Source: Cristatella mucedo (Eukaryota > Bryozoa > Phylactolaemata > Cristatellidae). Taken from it: 64,000 nucleotides of DNA. A model generated the notes under the pieces. It saw only the letters and a program-made list of their open reading frames with translations, was not told the origin of the DNA and did not search any database. Location: contig WPIO01000002.1 in assembly GCA_009760855.2 (NCBI GenBank), positions 12,370,501 to 12,434,500 of the forward strand, written 5' to 3'. A program made the translations under genes and the position numbers. Shown here piece after piece: positions 1 through 10,700 of this stretch (positions are counted from its first letter, which is position 1; every line of letters starts with the position of its first letter).

Positions 1-372
1 ATCGAAGCGTGATTGTTTGGTCATGTTTTTTGGCATCCGGCATAGGAACTAACTCAACACCAAATCAGCAGGATTGTGTACAGGAACGTGCTCATGGACA
101 TCGTCAAAAATGTTGGCATGCCCTGTGCCAGAGCTGTCGTGGGAGAGGACTATTTTCGGCAAATGTATAATGATCCCAAGCATACGGCAAAGGCAACGAA
201 ACAATTCTTAGCCTATGCATGTGTCCGAGTCCTTAGCTGGCCAAGCCGATCTCGTGATTTCACCCCTATTGAGCATCTGTAGGACAGTTTGAAGAGATCA
301 CTTAGAGCTGAGAACAGTATCTCGTCTACTCCCGAGCAGCTTTTTGGTCGGCTTAAGCATCTGTTTGGATTG
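1..372 (+). pseudogene. Tc1/mariner transposase C-terminal relic
   Basis: The frame that is open from base 76 reads as the C-terminal half of a Tc1-type DDE transposase. It has a YRNVL segment, then NDPKHTAKA (about 169-195), then WPSRSRDFTPIEHL ending at a TAG at 280-282 where the family has Trp; the same frame continues with DSLKRSL and further family-like sequence to about 372. An in-frame TAG also sits at 43-45. The second catalytic Asp, normally in QDNDPKHT, is Tyr here, yet the 34-residue spacing to the catalytic Glu in PIE is exactly that of a Tc1 D34E motif. The element runs off the left edge, and no terminal inverted repeat was identified on the right. It is an inactive copy lying in a DOCK-D intron. 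Confidence 0.85.
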
Positions 373-644
373 CATTACTCCCGATGTTTGCCAAAAACTG
401 ACTTGACTCAATGCCCTGACGAATACATTAAGTCATAAAGAACAGAGGTGGCCCGACCTCCTATTGATGCAAGTACCTATTAGTGCATGTATAACTTTAG
501 CTTTGATAATAAAAAATTGCAATACACATCGTGCGTATGTATGTTTTCAGTGTTGTTAGACGAAGAGCGAGTCAACCAACCGACGGGACAGCGGCTTAGT
601 GGTGGTACCTATTCACCATCGTGGAAAGGTCATTTCGCAGGCAT

Positions 645-820
645 CGAGGGTAATGGCTCACTAGGTAAGGCGGTTGCTTTTCACGACCTCAGGACCGAGG
701 TCGTGGGTCCGAATCCTGCGGTGGGCGATCCTTTATCGCCACTGCAAGCGGTGGTGATAGCCCTAAAGGCTCTTCCGTCGCTATACAAAAAGAGGCTGTT
801 AAATCAGCTCGCATTTTTTC
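645..820 (+). mobile_element. tRNA-derived SINE, family 1, copy 1
   Basis: The A box TGGCTCACTAGG is at 654-665. It is followed by the hairpin CACGACCTC..GAGGTCGTG, a B box GGTCCGAATCC (one base off the Pol III consensus), then small hairpins ATCGCC/GGCGAT and CACTGCAAGCGGTGG, and the family 3' end AGAGGCTGTTAAATCAGC. It matches the ten other copies in this window. Confidence 0.88.
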
Positions 821-2587
821 TTACAGCCATCATGAGCAAGTGGCAGGCACTAAACAGCCATGCTACCAACAGGTAATTTCTCAAATCTGTGAATGAGGCA
901 CAAACCTCCGATGGCTAACCAGGCCAAGTAGTCAGCTGCCGACTCATGAAATAGATGGGAACCGGAAAACCTGCCGTCAGTCAAATTTTCGTAAGAACGT
1001 ATATGATACGTTCTACAACGATACTTTCGGATAAAGACATAGAGAGGTAAACGAATAAAGTTTTTTTAAATACAATAGATAAGAAATAAATAAGCAAATA
1101 AACCAGTTTCACAGACGGACGTCGACATTTAGGATTCTCTTCTCCATGTGATACTCATTTTCTCCTTAAGAGAAATAGCTCTCCACTGCTTCTATTCTCT
1201 ACCAGCAGGGTAAGTGCTACTTTTGCATTTTTTTCAGCCATCTCAAAATAAGCAAAATATCTAATAAAGAAGTAAATCGTAGTAAATAAAGTAATAACTT
1301 GGCAAACGGTAAAATCACAACATTAAACACGAGAACGCATGAGATCACTCGGGAAACATCTTACCTATAGCAAGTCATGCAATCTAGAGAGAGCCCTCAG
1401 TACCCAAAATGCATAGCTGTCAGATACCGTTTTCTCCCTACTGTTTGCAGCACTGTCAAATCTACTGACTGTGCACGGGTTTTGAAAGTTTAATCGTATA
1501 CTTTTTCGATTTTTGCCTGGCCGTGGCCAAGTTCGTATCTCCACATTTTCGTAAGTCGAACCTTTGTAAGTCGGGGGGGGGGGCTGACTTAGAATCAGGA
1601 ACCAGGTGGCGATCTGGGCTGGCAAAACTTTCATAGCACCACAAGCCAAAACTCCATTTCGGTAGAATACGAATTAAAAATGAACTAGAAGCACTACATG
1701 TCCGGTAACAGCCTGGGGTGATGCAGCAAATGCAAATCCGATGCAAAACATTCATGCACTTGTCCCCACAAGGATTATCCCCGAGGAACTTTCGTAGGCG
1801 TCACGCTACCTCTTCACGCTCTTCCTGGTCGATTTCGAATGTGTGGTCTACCAGTTCGACAGGCTTGGCTGACCTGTAAGCCACAGAACATTGCGCTGTA
1901 CAGAAAATATGTAAGAGCAGCACGGCAAACGAAAACTAGGTCAGATGATCAATTGCGACTAACGGATAATGCGACCCGGATTAAAAACTTTTGCCCAATT
2001 TGTGCGATCGAGAACAACATGGTGTAGTGGAACATGATGCCGAATGCAATGGGCAGTGGCATGCAACATGTCCACCTCCAAAGAAGCTTAACTTGAGACG
2101 CTCACTAAATGCATAATAGCTGTTATAATGGCAAATGCCTAACTCTGGCAAACTGCATGCCCTTGAGATTTCCACAAACGGCTTACGAGGCCTTTTAGGC
2201 TCTTGTAATCAATTTAGTAACCTCGAGGCATCTTCGAGACGGCCTTCAACATGAAGCACGAGGATCGCCTCACCATCCAAGCAAGGGTGCAATACTCCGA
2301 TGGAGAATGCAGCAAAGCGAGTTTAGCAACAATAGTTCACAGGCAATAGTTCACAAACAATAGTTCACAGTGCTTATAACAACGGCCTAAGAAAGCAAGC
2401 AAGGTAGCATTAGCCCGATAACGCTCAGGATTGGTTCAACAGGAGAGGTGCACACAGATGGGGCTATGTAAGCACAAGCTAGCTACTGGAAAAGCAGACG
2501 TGTCATGAGAAAGCTTTTACTTTTGCGAAATCACAGCCCATCTCCTCGACGTTGGCTACAAACGGGCACGATTTGGCATGTTTGTAC
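821..2587. other. DOCK-D intron 3 (5' part); no gene recognised
   Basis: This stretch lies downstream of the third DOCK-D exon on the minus strand. I looked for the next exon, expected to begin the PH domain, and did not find it, so it is probably to the left of the window. The stretch holds a run of G at about 1572-1582, a short triple repeat of caatagttcac at about 2328-2370, and otherwise unremarkable AT-rich sequence. Short open frames here resemble nothing I know. Confidence 0.6.
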
Positions 2588-2769
2588 CTGGGAAGTTGCT
2601 TGTAGCTGCCCGAGTAATCCCTATATTTGCTGCTGACAACCTTCCAGTCGCGTGTATAGGTGCGCATACTCTCATAGGCAAGAAAGTTGGCACCATCGTT
2701 CGTGGCTAGAGTGGCCGGGTCTGGTACATTGCACTGTGATGTCCGAAACTTCCGGGGAACACTGGTTTC
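2588..2769 (-). CDS. DOCK-D (zizimin) Rho-family GEF, coding exon 3
   Basis: This is the third coding exon of a DOCK9/10/11-type gene, 182 nt (60 codons plus 2 nt, phase 0 in and 2 out). On the minus strand the acceptor is ctcaacag before GAAACC, and the donor is CCCAG before GTACAA. The translation contains PRKFRT, a TYTRDWKVV block and SKYRDYSGSYKQLP. These line up with the human DOCK9/11 pattern of TVP, KTY-SDWH-V-YKYEDYSGEFRQLP, recalled from memory. This conserved N-terminal region precedes the PH domain in DOCK-C/D proteins. The catalytic DHR2 domain would be encoded far to the left. There is no frame break. Its neighbour upstream is exon 2 at 13382-13498, across a 10.6-kb intron. The ortholog subtype (9, 10 or 11) cannot be told from this piece. 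Confidence 0.9.
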
Positions 2770-3390
2770 CTGTTGAGCATAATATACCAGGATTGCAAAT
2801 ACTTGTCATCATTGAGATCAAAACATGCTTCCAGCAAAGCCGAGGTGCAGACTCTGGAACTCATGCAAATGGTTCTCGACGAGTCAACTAGCATGGTACC
2901 GTGGTCACGGATAAAATCATCACATCATCAGGTGGATACAATCTTCAAGACAATAAAATACCCATTTTAGCATTGCTACTGAAATGAAACAAAGAAAAAG
3001 CCAGCAGCCAAGCGTGTCTACCTCACAAACTATCTGCAATCATTTTGCTGAGGGTTACCTAACAACAGCAGTAACACGAACAGTAACTCGAAAATACTTT
3101 TGCATTTGAGTGTACATGCCACTTAATTATAAGTACATAATCGCCTTGGTCTGCCTGCACATATGGTTTTCACTACAAAGAAAATTCTTGCAGGACATCT
3201 TACACAATACAGATTATATGGAAATGGTATCGATATGCATGGCTTAATATAACATGTGGTAATGTGAGAGGTGAAGCTCCAAAGCTGTGTGCATTTTAAA
3301 ATGTCCTTTGAGGACTGTGCCCAGAGCTCCAATCCTCCAAAGCCAGAAGCTCACTACCAAATAATGTAAAACATCCCCTGACTTAACTGG

Positions 3391-3530
3391 TTTGGCCCAG
3401 TGGTTAAGGTGCTCGCTCCGACCAAGGTCTGGCCGAGGTCGTGGGCTCGAGCCCCATGGCATAAGTGAAGTGCTTGAATAGAAATTAAATTCTCGTAGGG
3501 TGCTATACAAATGAATTATATATTTTGACA
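3391..3530 (+). mobile_element. Composite SINE, family 2: tRNA-like head plus LINE-type 3' hairpin
   Basis: The A-box-like TGGCCCAGTGGTTAAGG (about 3393) and B-box-like GTGGGCTCGAGCCCC (about 3441) are followed by AAGTGCTTGAATAGAAATT..TTCTCGTAGGGTGC. That end is recognisably the LINE 3' hairpin found at 51995-52035. It closes with CTATACAAATGAATTATATA. Confidence 0.75.
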
Positions 3531-4041
3531 TTTGAAAAAAATGCAAATATAATCCACTTGCTTCTTACAGCATTCGCTCGTCCGTGTAAATTGTCCATGT
3601 ACAATGTGTACTCACGCTTGCTGAAATAATGCATGCTATCACTAATCAGTTAAAAAGCATGCTATTCAGCATAAGCAAAATGCCACGAAAGAGATTTGGC
3701 TATCTAGCAGTTTAATGCTCATAATGCATTATTATAATTATTATTATTCGTAAGAGTCTACTCGTAAGTAGCCGGTTCAAGGAGGCTAGCAAGCATCACC
3801 TCTTGTTCAGCACACATCGCCCATGCTGCTAGCCGAGGACAAATGAACATCCTCCGTTTCACCAGCTTCTGATTGAGCTGATTGAGCCACTTGACACAGG
3901 GGTAGCAGCCGGAACGAGTCAGACCGGCCTCGGTTGCATTAGGATTGATTTGGCTAGCTATGGGTCGTGGCGGATAATGGCGACCAGACGCCAGCAGACA
4001 GTCAACTGCTAGTGCCAGTAGCTGCCATGTCAATCTCAGAT

Positions 4042-4117
4042 AGCGCACTGTCCAGACAGGGCAACTCGGTTCACTGCATAGCGCACCGTCCAGACAGGGC
4101 AACTCGGTTCACTGCAT
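4042..4117. repeat. 38-bp direct tandem duplication
   Basis: Two adjacent 38-bp units (4042-4079 and 4080-4117) beginning agcgcac differ at one position (actg versus accg). No gene context was seen. Confidence 0.9.
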
Positions 4118-4904
4118 AATGCCAGGGCGTCTTCGTGGTTCTTGCCGCTATGATAAATAGTGATGAGCTTTCTTCACTCGCTCGGCTCCTAACGCACCCT
4201 TATTGGATCTGGGCCTTCAGCTCCATTCACCGTCGTGGATAAGTGGAAGCACCTCCTCGACGGGTGTTCTCTAAATGAACTTCAAAGGATGCAGATAGCT
4301 ACCTACATAGTGGAGGATGCAGTGGTGCTAAGTGGGGGCAGAAGACAGCGGTACCAGCTGGTAAGAGACAAATTGCTTATTGCCTAAAGGGGACACATCG
4401 ATGTGCCCTCATTTCTGACAGGCCCATCGAGTGGAGCACACACAGTTACAAACAAAACTCACAATACGTGCGTGGTGCATGGTATTACTTATGTTGTGGG
4501 TGTGCGTGCGTGCGGGTCAACATTTCCAAGTTACGGAGAGCTAGAGCTTAGAAAGAGCTATTAAATATAATAAATAACACAATAATCCATATAATAGGTG
4601 GGCCAGCATGTATAAAAGAGTTTGCTCTAACTACGATGAGAGTTGTGATCTGGTTTAGATAATTTAATGTTGTGTGTTTTGCTAACATGAGGCAGCATTG
4701 CGCAGTGAATGAATGCTTGCTTCTAGTGCAAGAATTGTGCATCTACTAGATTGCTACAATTATTTATAGCTTTTCCGACCTAACCTGGGTACTGGAAATA
4801 CTCAGCCCACTCGCGAATCAAGGACAAAAGCCCAGTTGATTGAGTATTCACATTTCTCATGTTTTACTGCATCTAGCTGTTTATTTATGCATTTGCATGG
4901 ATGT

Positions 4905-4905
4905 G

Positions 4906-4986
<81 letters not shown>

Positions 4987-5185
4987 TCGGCACTGCATGT
5001 ATAAATATATATATATATATATATATCCATATGCATATATATATATATATATGCATATATATACGTGTATGTGCATATGCATATTCATGTACATATATAT
5101 GCTTATGCATATAAATATATATATATATATATTTATTTATTTATTTATATATGCATATATATATATATGTATATAAATAATATAT
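4905..5185. repeat. (AT)n microsatellite and impure TA/ATGCAT tract
   Basis: A pure (AT)n run occupies about 4908-4984. It is followed by imperfect TA-rich sequence with ATGCATATAT motifs to about 5185. The open frames across it, rich in Tyr, Ile and His, are artefacts of the repeat. Confidence 0.95.
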
Positions 5186-5395
5186 GGCCGACCTCGGCAT
5201 TGCATGCAGGAACAAACATTGCAGTGGCAATGTGTCTCAGACGCTATTTCCTGTTCGGAAGATGTGTGGTCCATGTTCCTGAACCTGGAGTCGTAGGTAG
5301 TACCCTCGGCCCGGCATGGCAGGACTCCACCGGTTAATGTACATATCCATTTTTATATTTTATTAAGCCAGTTATATATACATGCCTCAAACATG

Positions 5396-5555
5396 GTTAG
5401 CTGATTCAACGGCCCCATTTATACAGCAACAGAAGAGATTTATGGGCTATCACCACAGCTTTCAGTTGGCAATAAAGGATTGCACACTGAAGGACTGGAA
5501 CTCACGACCTGTCTCTCGAAAGTCTTGTTCCTTATGAGATAGTCACGCCAGCCTG
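5396..5555 (-). mobile_element. tRNA-derived SINE, family 1, old diverged copy
   Basis: Read on the minus strand it retains the family order: eroded A box, B-box region (GAGTTCCAGTCC), TTGCCAACTGAAAGC and GGCCGTTGAATCAGC. It is more diverged than the other copies, so it is probably an older insertion. Confidence 0.65.
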
Positions 5556-5721
5556 AAGCTGATAGGCTGCTTTCGGATGAGCATAACAAATACACTGACG
5601 ATATATTTGCATATTACACACATGATTAATGCACAATTAATTAATGCACAATTAACATAATATTGACAGGGCAAAAAATTCAACAGAGGTCTGGCCTCAC
5701 AGTTTAAATTTATTCTCTTAT

Positions 5722-5890
5722 TTGCCACGAGCAGCTCACTGGCTGTGGACTCATTTCACTGAGTCATAGTAGTTCCTTCAGGGGAGGCAATGCTTTGCCA
5801 TCTTGCAGCTTGATGAAAGTGGGCCATCTTGCCAGGTGAATCAAGTATGTCATCTTGCGGTGTGATGGACATTCTCGCTTGAATTAGTAG
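5722..5890 (-). repeat. Repeat family 3 (GGCAAGATGGC repeat), copy 1
   Basis: On the minus strand this begins CTAATTCAAGCGAGAA, contains two spaced GCAAGATGGC motifs and ends near ACTATGACTCAGTGAAATGAGTCCA..GTGAGCTG. It matches the copies at 47707-47868 and 60930-61080. No coding potential. Confidence 0.75.
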
Positions 5891-6299
5891 AGATGTCATA
5901 GAATCATCAACCTCTCACAAGTCTCTGAGGTAATACTACCTCAGTAGTACTGCAGCCGGCTTAACAAATTTTCCAGAGTATTAATCGAACCACAGACAAC
6001 ACTCCAACCTATCTCAACGATACCCTGTGGGATTTAGGTCAGGCAACTGATCTGGCCAACTAATGACTCCGACAATTGCTTCAGGTAAAAACCTCGTGGA
6101 GGCATTTGCTACTTACTTCGGGTTAATGTCCACTGCCAAATGTGATCGCATTCCAGAAAACCACTAGCATCTGAAATCCCAGCATGTTTTGACCAGATCG
6201 GTGTGCACATGCTGGTCCAAAAGTCCTTTAATACAGTGCAGAACTCCGCAACCGGAGGAGTAGAAGCACACCCAAACCACTAAATTAAATTAACATAAA

Positions 6300-6470
6300 T
6301 GCTAGCTGATTTAGCAGCCTCTTTTTGTATAGCAACAGAAGAGCCTTTAAGGCTATCACCACCACTTTCGGTGGCGATAAAGGATCGCCCACCAAAGGAT
6401 TCGAACCCATGACCTGGGGGCCGAGGTCGTGAAAAGCAACCGCCTTACCTAGTGAGCCATTACGAACCAC
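6300..6470 (-). mobile_element. tRNA-derived SINE, family 1, copy (left of a pair)
   Basis: On the minus strand it has an A box TGGCTCACTAGG, B box GGTTCGAATCC and hairpin CACGACCTCGG/CCCCCAGGTCATG, with the family 3' end. It lies directly beside another copy in the same orientation, 8 bp away. Confidence 0.88.
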
Positions 6471-6478
6471 TAAAAAAA

Positions 6479-6652
6479 TCTTAGCTGATTAAACAACCTC
6501 TTTTTGTATAGCGACAGAAGAGCCTTTTATGGCTATCACCACCGCTTGCAGTGGCGATAAAGGATCGCCCACCGCAGGAATCGAACCCCCGACCTCGGGA
6601 CCGAGCCGAGGTCGTGAAAGCAACCGCCTTACCTAGTGTGCCAACCACTACA
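6479..6652 (-). mobile_element. tRNA-derived SINE, family 1, copy (right of a pair)
   Basis: On the minus strand it has the A box TGGCACACTAGG and B box GGTTCGATTCC. The hairpin region carries a small expansion (CTCGGCTCGGTC). Its 3' end AAATAC-type tail is replaced by the neighbouring SINE. Confidence 0.88.
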
Positions 6653-7940
6653 CTTTCACCATCAAATTTCAATATTGGGTGGAGAAAGTCGGGGAGACAT
6701 CGGAACTTTTTGGCGACTTACGAATATTTGTCATTTTCTGTTGGCAACAAGCATGAGTTAGAACTCGTAACTCCATAATGCTCGATTACAGCCGTCTGCC
6801 AGAGTGTGGTGGGCGTGGCGCCAGCCCCACCTGAGACTATCTCTTCCTTGGTGCTCGATAAGCACATGCCTGTGCTAGGCAACCCTGCTCAGTACGCTAT
6901 GGCTGGCAAGCCTCCTTCCTGGAGCTATCTTTCTATGCTCATGACCACGCAGGTAGTAGTCACCATCGACTAAGACGGCTCCCCGAGTGAGTGAGGCCTT
7001 GAGTCGATTAAGTCCCAGCCCCTTGAAAAGTGGTGAAAGTGGTCTCACCGGGCCATCTCCATTGGCGACCTGTACGTCGTTCACTAGCCACACTTCCATA
7101 TGCTGTATGTTTTTCTACATTGTAGCTCATCGGTAAGTGGCTGACTTTAGGAGTACACTAAACTTGTCAGTTGCTTGTGCCCATTGTATGCAAGGTCTCA
7201 AGTCGTCCTTTTTCGGTGATGTAGAGTGGTGACCCCATAGGCACGTTGAACTAGGTATCAAAACGAGTCAGAAGTAGCCAACCGTCTGTCGGTACGTTGG
7301 AAAACCTGTTGCTCCTGTTCACAGCGATTGTGTATACAAACAAGAGCTCGGGATAACCAAACTGCTAAAGAAAATTGAGAGCTTGCCAGTCCTTTTGAAA
7401 TGCCATATTTAAATAACCAAACTACATAGCAACCAAATAGTTTTCTGCAGTTTTAAAATGCATACTGCACAAGCTACATGCGACAGCTGTTCCACTTTGG
7501 CTGTGGTGGTTATGGTTTATTAGAGCTGGGGCTGTATTGACTGTATCTGAATCTGCATTGCCAGTTAATTAATTCATGCTTTTGTAGTCGTGGAATAAGG
7601 ATCTTGAGAAGGGGTGTGTGTATACTGTGTATGTATACACTATACACAAATTAATACTTACAATTGGGGATACATACTATAATGCTTTTTCAAACGAATT
7701 TTCACAAAATTTCCAAAACGGATCAATTGTTCAGCCAGGTAGTAATCAGGGGGGCCAAGCTGCTCTAGGCAATGAAAGTCAATGCAACGACTTTGGTTTG
7801 CATGAGGTGCTCAACTGTCAACACCTAGACTTCTTCGACAGCAGCAAATCTCGCCAAACGAAATGAATCTGGAAGCCATAGCAAACACTAGCTACAGAGG
7901 CTTGATTAGCATGTATAATCCCTCTGCTCTCATACATGTC

Positions 7941-8041
7941 TAACGGCCGAGGCTGGGGGCGAGATAAAATGTTAAGCGCCTTGAAAGAAATTAAGTTATC
8001 TGAAGGTGATATACAAACGTATTATTTTTATTATTATTATC
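7941..8041 (+). mobile_element. Composite SINE, family 2, 3' fragment
   Basis: The sequence TTAAGCGCCTTGAAAGAAATTAAGTTATCTGAAGGTGATATACAAACG is followed by (ATT)n. It is the LINE-type 3' hairpin end; the preceding cggccgaggctgggggcgag is an eroded B-box region. It could equally be a LINE 3' end. Confidence 0.55.
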
Positions 8042-8182
8042 ATCTCTTGCTTGCTAGCCTCTGAAATGACCAGTTTCGCCTTCCAAAACAGAGAAATTTG
8101 TGATCGGCAGCATAACTGAACTGAAAGCAAAGACTTTTTTTTTAAATCAAAGTGATCGTCATTACCGGGCATGTCGCAACTC

Positions 8183-8290
8183 ACTTAATATTGTTTTGGC
8201 CACTGCATCACTGATCATGAAAGTGAAGATATGGACACTTAATATTGTTTTGGCCACTGCATCACTGATCATGAAAGTGAAGATATGGAC
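8183..8290. repeat. 54-bp exact direct tandem duplication
   Basis: Units 8183-8236 and 8237-8290 are identical as read (beginning acttaatattg and ending gatatggac). Confidence 0.95.
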
Positions 8291-8429
8291 GCCAGTATTC
8301 ATGTTCCACGTTTTCTCTTGCTTCGATGCCATTCTTTCTCCGCATATAGCATGCAATCTCTCAACAATGAGGAAGGTGGGCAAGACACCCGGTCTTTGTG
8401 CTCATATGTTACTAGTTCTGCTGGTGAAA

Positions 8430-8940
8430 TGAGACGCGCTTACAGTGTGTACAACTCGGCAGCTAGGCTTGTCTGTCGCGAAATTCGCAACTGCCGCACT
8501 ACATGACTTCTCATCAATCTGCACTGGTTCTCGATACCCTTTGTACTCACTTTTAGGTCCCTTTATTTGCTATTTGTCCTTACCTAGCTGCAATGTTTCC
8601 TAATTAGGCTGCCCATCCTACCACCCAATCCTCTGATTCTGGTCATTTAGCTCTGCCTCTAACAGATCTCCAATCCTTTGGAGTCTCCCAAAGCCTGGAG
8701 CTCACTCTCGACTGCTGTCACGAAATCTCCAGGCGACAAGTAAAAAGAAGCTACAAACCTAGATGCCTATCGCAGCATTTGCTCAATCCAGCATTTTGTC
8801 TACTGCGTGCTTATGGGTGCTGAAATTGTGCATGCTATAACTAACCAATTGGTATCCTTCTTTTCATGCATACATAACGTGCCTAGAAAAAGATATAGTC
8901 AATACAGACATGTTTGATAACTATTATTGGTATTAGAAAA
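8430..8940 (+). mobile_element. LINE (L2/CR1-type) 3' fragment, degraded
   Basis: The segment NSAARLVCREIRNCR at about 8450-8500, then sequence matching the ORF2 C-terminus (LHWF, the FRSLYL-like block, SFGVSQSLELTL), leads to the tail GTGCCTAGAAAAAGATATAG near 8880. It is collinear with 51430-52035 of the long LINE copy. Frameshifts and stops make it non-coding. Confidence 0.75.
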
Positions 8941-9144
8941 GATTATCTCTAGCATATAGAGGAACACTTTTAATTTTGCTTCTAAGAAAACTGCCCTAAT
9001 CCGCAGGCTTTCTGACAGCTCAGCTCGGCCAGACACCCTTCATGTAATGCCCTACATCTGGCATTGGCAAGGTGATTCGAGCATCTCACAACGCCAAATC
9101 CCAAATTGGGCTGGCTGCTTCACCCGCTCATTGAGAGAGCAGCA

Positions 9145-9900
9145 ACAGAACAACAGCGACATAACAGCAGCGACATAACAGCAGCGACATAACAGCAGCC
9201 ACATAACAGCTGCGACATAACAGCTGCGACATAACAGCTGCGACATAACAGCTGCGACATAACAGCTGCGACATAACAGCTGCGACATAACAGCTGCGAC
9301 ATAACAGCTGCGACATAACAGCTGCGACATAACAGCTGCGACATAACAGCTGCGACATAACAGCTGCGACATAACAGCTGCGACATAACAGCTGCGACAT
9401 TACAGCTGCGACATTACAGCTGCGACATTACAGCAGCGACATTACAGCAGCGACATTACAGCAGCGACTTTACAGCAGCGACTTTACAGCAGCGACTTTA
9501 CAGCAGCGACTTTACAGCAGCGACTTTACAGCAGCGACATTACAGCAGCGACATTACAGCAGCGACATTACAGCAGCGACATTACAGCAGCGACATTACA
9601 GCAGCGACATTACAGCAGCGACATTACAGCAGCGACATAACTGCAGCGACATAACTGCAGCGACATAACTGCAGCGACATAACTGCAGCGACATAACTGC
9701 AGCGACATAACTGCAGCGACATAACTGCAGCGACATAACTGCAGCGACATAACTGCAGCGACATAACTGCAGCGACATAACTGCAGCGACATAACTGCAG
9801 CGACATAACTGCAGCGACATAACTGCAGCGACATAACTGCAGCGACATAACTGCAGCGACATAACTGCAGCGACATAACTGCAGCGACATAACTGCAGCG
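9145..9900. repeat. 14-bp minisatellite, about 53 copies in variant blocks
   Basis: From 9159 to 9900 the sequence is an uninterrupted array of 53 fourteen-mers. In order: acataacagcagcg x2, one ...agcc unit, acataacagctgcg x14 (9201-9396), acattacagctgcg x2, acattacagcagcg x3, actttacagcagcg x5 (9467-9536), acattacagcagcg x7 (9537-9634), acataactgcagcg x19 (9635-9900). Because 14 is not a multiple of 3, a stop-free unit is stop-free in all frames of that strand. The minus-strand open frames (MSLQLCRCSYVAAV repeated) are therefore a consequence of the unit and not evidence for a protein. Confidence 0.97.
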
Positions 9901-10556
9901 ACAGACTGGGGAAACCGAGTATTCAGAAAGCAGACAAGCATGCCCTCAAAGTCCTCAGATCCCGATGAAAGATGTGTTCCTTATTAGCCCGGTCTCGGCT
10001 CAAATTAAGTCCTATTCATTCACACTACACATCTGCTTAGACATTAATGACCCGTTTCAGTCTTGGTCGGGAAATCAATGGTTTATATTTCCTAGCAGTA
10101 GAGCTCAAGCTCAAGGGCCCACAGCCACGGCTACGGGTGCCAGATGATCCGGCATTCGTTTCCTCAGCAGCAGCTTGCACTTCAGGATCACTTTCGAAAA
10201 TACACTGGGAACCCTCCTTTACGCACAAGCATTGGACTGCATTGCCATCCAACCAGATGGTTGGGTGTTGGCTAGCGGCAGGCAAATCACAATACTAGAC
10301 AAACCAAAGTGTGATGCAAACTAAGCGGCAAAGGCCAGTAGACTCTAAAAGGCTCAGCAAGCCAGGTCACACGGGACGACGGCAAAAAACCATAACCCTG
10401 CTCTACTTTGTCGTGGCCCTTAAAGAGCCGGGAAGACAACACCTTTGCAAGGATGTGTCACACAGGTGATGTGATACCTGGTGACACTGGGGCCCACAGG
10501 CATGTCGGCCCTCGCATACCCACATGACCCAGCAATTCTCGAACTTCTCTCCGGCT

Positions 10557-10561
<5 letters not shown>

Positions 10562-10633
<72 letters not shown>

Positions 10634-10700
10634 CTCTTTCTTCCTCTCCATCTCTCCATCTATCCATCTATCTCTTTCTCTATCTTGCTTTCCCTCCCTC
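10562..10700. repeat. (CT)n microsatellite and CT-rich flank
   Basis: Pure (CT)n at about 10562-10629, followed by a CT-rich, CATC/CTAT-containing flank to about 10700. Open frames of Ser-Leu or Arg-Glu here are repeat artefacts. Confidence 0.95.

Noticed and set aside
1-2587. DOCK-D exon 4 (start of PH domain)
   Set aside because: Searched by eye on the minus strand for the GGITKHGWLYK-type pattern and not found; it is likely outside the window.
4802-5337. Tyr/Ile/His-rich ORFs on both strands
   Set aside because: They translate the (AT)n and ATGCAT tract.
9159-9900. CRISPR-like array
   Set aside because: The 14-bp units are contiguous with no spacers, and the host is a eukaryote.
9052-9941. 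Several minus-strand ORFs of 88-106 codons with Cys-rich repeats
   Set aside because: They are read-throughs of the 14-bp minisatellite, which is stop-free in every frame of that strand. No start context or conserved unit outside the array.
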